A stretch of 64,000 nt of DNA, from assembly GCA_020444475.1 (NCBI GenBank), contig JAHLKV010000004.1, positions 148,304 to 212,303 on the forward strand, given 5' to 3'. Below are positions 61,981-64,000 of this stretch, piece after piece. The DNA comes from a bacterium. GTDB lineage: Bacteria; Zixibacteria; MSB-5A5; GN15; FEB-12. Position 1 is the first letter of the stretch. Each line of letters starts with the position of its first letter. A model generated the notes under the pieces. That model saw only the letters and a list, made by a program, of their open reading frames with translations. It had not been told where the DNA came from and searched no databases. The position numbers and the translations under genes are program-made.

Positions 61981-63153
61981 GTGAATAACTACCTCCCCGA
62001 AGTTGTCTTTTCCGGAATCGTCTCGGTCCGTGACCGGCTCCTGCAGCTTGACAACCCGCTTCGCCTGGAATCGGGCGAGCCGAGTTTTGATACCCCCTCG
62101 CATATCACCGAAGCGATGGTGCGGGCGCTGGCCGATAAGGAAACCCACTACGCGCCGTCGACCGGTATCAAACCGCTCAAAGAAGCGGTGCTTCGCAAAA
62201 TAGCGCGGAGGAACAAGATCGACTACGTGAAGAACCCAAACCATGTGCTGATCGTCAACGGCGGGATGCACGGGTTGTACTGCGCGTTTCAGACGATTCT
62301 GAACCAGGGGGACGAGGTAATCGTACCGCGACCGAACTGGACCGCGACGGCGTGGATGATCCGGCTGGCGGGCGGACAGACCGTGTTTTGCGATCTCAAG
62401 CCGGAGCGGGAGTATCGCTGGGATCCGGCGGAGCTGGAGTCGAAGGTGACGCCGAGGACGAAAGCGATTCTGATCAACACGCCACACAATCCGACCGGCG
62501 GAGTGATGCAGCGAGAAGACCTGAAGGCGTTGCTGGATGTCGCGGCGAAGCATGACCTGTGGGTTATTTCGGATGAGGCGTACGAGGATGTGATTTACGA
62601 TCATGAGCACGTGAGTGTGGCTTCGCTCGCGAAAGAATACCCTTCGAAGGTGCAAGCGAAAATCATCTCGTGTTACACGTTCTCGAAGAGCTATGCCATG
62701 ACCGGATGGCGGCTAGGGTATGTGGTCTGTCCGAACGATGAGTTTGTGAACCAGATCAAGAAGATGATTTTGTATACGATCAACGGGGTATCGACGGCGA
62801 CGCAGTTCGCGGGGGTGGCGGCACTGGACGGACCGCAGGATGCTGTGCATGCCATGTGCGCTGAGTATCGGAAACGCCGGGACTTGCTGTTCGAGGGGGT
62901 GAACAGCTCGCCGTTGATGTCGTGTGAGACGCCGCCCGGCGGAGCGTTTTATCTGTATGCGCGGATCACCGAGGAGTGGTCGGGATCGGCGTGGGAGCTG
63001 GTGAATCACCTGATCGACACCTACGCGATGGGAGCGGTGCCGGGGGATATCTTCTATGATACGCAGAAGTCGATCCGGTTTTCGTATGCCTGTTCGACAG
63101 AGATGATCGAAATGGCGATTGAACGGTTGAACTCTACGGTGCAGGTGAAGTAA
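61981..63153 (+). CDS. Class I/II pyridoxal-phosphate aminotransferase
   Basis: 390 residues from GTG 61981 (AAAGG ahead). Fold type I features: LESGEPSFDTPSHITEAM, ETHYAPSTGIKPLKEAV, INTPHNPTGGVM with Asn and the PLP-binding part, ISDEAYEDVIYD, and the Lys in FSKSYAMTGWRLGY; the final substrate-binding Arg is in SIRFSYACSTE. It resembles aspartate/aromatic aminotransferases; the true substrate pair cannot be read. Confidence 0.88.
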   Translation: MNNYLPEVVFSGIVSVRDRLLQLDNPLRLESGEPSFDTPSHITEAMVRALADKETHYAPSTGIKPLKEAVLRKIARRNKIDYVKNPNHVLIVNGGMHGLYCAFQTILNQGDEVIVPRPNWTATAWMIRLAGGQTVFCDLKPEREYRWDPAELESKVTPRTKAILINTPHNPTGGVMQREDLKALLDVAAKHDLWVISDEAYEDVIYDHEHVSVASLAKEYPSKVQAKIISCYTFSKSYAMTGWRLGYVVCPNDEFVNQIKKMILYTINGVSTATQFAGVAALDGPQDAVHAMCAEYRKRRDLLFEGVNSSPLMSCETPPGGAFYLYARITEEWSGSAWELVNHLIDTYAMGAVPGDIFYDTQKSIRFSYACSTEMIEMAIERLNSTVQVK

Positions 63154-63185
63154 TCGATCGTCGGCGAGACAGGACAGCTTTGACG

Positions 63186-63219
63186 GCCCCCGCGTGCAGT
63201 GAGCAGGCGGGGGCGTTTT
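63186..63219 (+). terminator. Strong intrinsic terminator
   Basis: GCCCCCGC (63186-63193) pairs with GCGGGGGC (63207-63214), followed by GTTTTATT. It is 33 bases after the aminotransferase stop. Confidence 0.88.
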
Positions 63220-63323
63220 ATTGTCTCAACATGAGCCTGTGAGCAGGCAGTGTTAAACTTGATTCGCCGGACCGGGCAGTCTATCGTCGGGCAGATGGAC
63301 AGGTGATCGAAGAGAGGGTGTTA

Positions 63324-64000
63324 ATGCCGGACGATCAGGATTTCAGGATATTCAGCGCCCCCGCGCCACAGCCGAGAGTAGAGCAGCCCGATACCGAACC
63401 GGGCGCATCGTTGACCATCGTGGCGTATTCGCCGGGGGAGTGCGAGGTCGGTTTCTATGACAAGTTGAACGCCGCAATAGTTGAGCGGGGTCTGACGGGT
63501 GCAAACGGGAAGTACCCGATTGATCTGTGGTTAAACGCCGGGAATGCCGAGTTTGGTTCGGTGCGCCAGACGGTGCGATTGCTGAAGGAGAAGGCGACGC
63601 GGCTTCGGGTAGTCGTGCCGGGCTCGGTGTGGGGGAGTTCGGTGTTGTTTGTGCTGGCAGCGGATGAGATCGTGGCGCCGTCGTGGGCGGAGATCCGTCG
63701 GCTGGATGTGCCGTTGTCGCGAGAAGGCCGGAGTTTGTCGGCGCGAGCGATTCTGTCAGCACTTGATTCGAAGGCGATTCGGTCAGTGCGAAGTGGCAGT
63801 GCCGTGGCGCGAGAGCTGGGATTGGAGCCGAGTGAGGTTCGGCGGAGCCTGCCGGAGGAGTTGTTGTCTACGGATCGCTCGCGAACGGAGGCGCTGGCGT
63901 TAATAGCCGATACGCGGGCGCAGCTTCAGGCGGCAGCATCGGCGGCCAGAGGATTCCGGCCGACAGTAGCCTCGGATGGTTCACCGAAGAGAATGTCATC
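63324..64000 (+). CDS. ClpP/SDH-like serine hydrolase fold protein (C-terminus outside window)
   Basis: The frame from ATG 63324 (GAGAGGG ahead) runs open off the right edge, about 225 residues seen. After a polar N-terminus the region SLTIVAYSPGECEVGFYDKL, then LWLNAGNAEFGSVRQTVRLL, RLRVVVPGSVWGSSVLFVLA and ADEIVAPSWAEI follows the layout of ClpP/crotonase-like SDH (serine dehydrogenase proteinase) domains, in which a Ser after the GS/GSS turn acts as nucleophile. The Ser pair here is at about 109-110. Family assignment is by pattern only. Confidence 0.6.
   Translation, partial: MPDDQDFRIFSAPAPQPRVEQPDTEPGASLTIVAYSPGECEVGFYDKLNAAIVERGLTGANGKYPIDLWLNAGNAEFGSVRQTVRLLKEKATRLRVVVPGSVWGSSVLFVLAADEIVAPSWAEIRRLDVPLSREGRSLSARAILSALDSKAIRSVRSGSAVARELGLEPSEVRRSLPEELLSTDRSRTEALALIADTRAQLQAAASAARGFRPTVASDGSPKRMS

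Overview
This window reads as chromosomal DNA of a free-living Gram-negative bacterium of the FCB type, most likely candidate phylum Zixibacteria or a close relative (inference). The reasons are dockerin-like repeats of the form DLSDLIYLVNYLFLGGPxP on secreted proteins, a C-terminal sorting-type domain opening with NYPNPFNPTT on another, type IV pilus genes, lipoproteins, a cell-envelope lipid-transport gene (mlaD-like), SecA with a C-terminal zinc motif, a tRNA gene without encoded CCA, moderately high GC, and very frequent GTG/TTG starts. I could not run a search, so the phylum is a judgement from protein style.

Layout. 1-2.2 kb: minus-strand type IV pilus minor-pilin genes (pilX-, pilW-, pilV-like) behind a possible sigma-54 promoter. 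2.5-5.9 kb: metabolic and repair genes (aldehyde dehydrogenase, DUF433 protein, RidA, endonuclease IV). 6.2-14.8 kb: envelope and secreted proteins, including a GT-C type mannosyltransferase-like membrane protein and a 1290-residue secreted metallopeptidase with CARDB and dockerin-like domains. 15-18.3 kb: a probable operon of two duplicated small secreted peptides and a TPR/AAA+ sigma-54 activator. 18.9-39.1 kb: mostly housekeeping genes (TonB-like protein, ychF-like, lon, nnrD/E fusion, secA, rsgA, mlaD-like, sirtuin, TPR lipoprotein, pyrK-pyrD-pyrF, acetyltransferase, tpx, tadA, two coupled membrane proteins) and tRNA-Ser(CGA). 39.4-49.8 kb: an accessory region rich in repeats, with a lone barstar, two families of duplicated secreted proteins, a dockerin protein, a compact promoter-peptide-terminator unit and the remains of a REP-associated transposase. 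49.8-64 kb: a large sorting-domain surface protein, an orphan histidine kinase, a Fur-box-controlled haem monooxygenase-like gene with a tiny coupled membrane peptide, an acetyltransferase, a YiiX-like hydrolase, a DUF1028 protein, two PLP enzymes and the start of a ClpP/SDH-like protein.

The most unusual structure is in the spaces between genes. More than two dozen short perfect hairpins of several unrelated stem sequences share a foot: read in one orientation each starts GTAG, GTCG, GTGG or GTAC directly before the stem. This is the signature of REP elements handled by RAYT transposases, and a broken RAYT lies in the same region. Other notable items are a 270-280 bp bipartite element placed upstream of two envelope genes, a repeat that supplies an identical 3' end to three truncated propeller-type genes, and the secreted-peptide/TPR-activator operon, which looks like a possible sigma-54 version of a peptide-sensing circuit.
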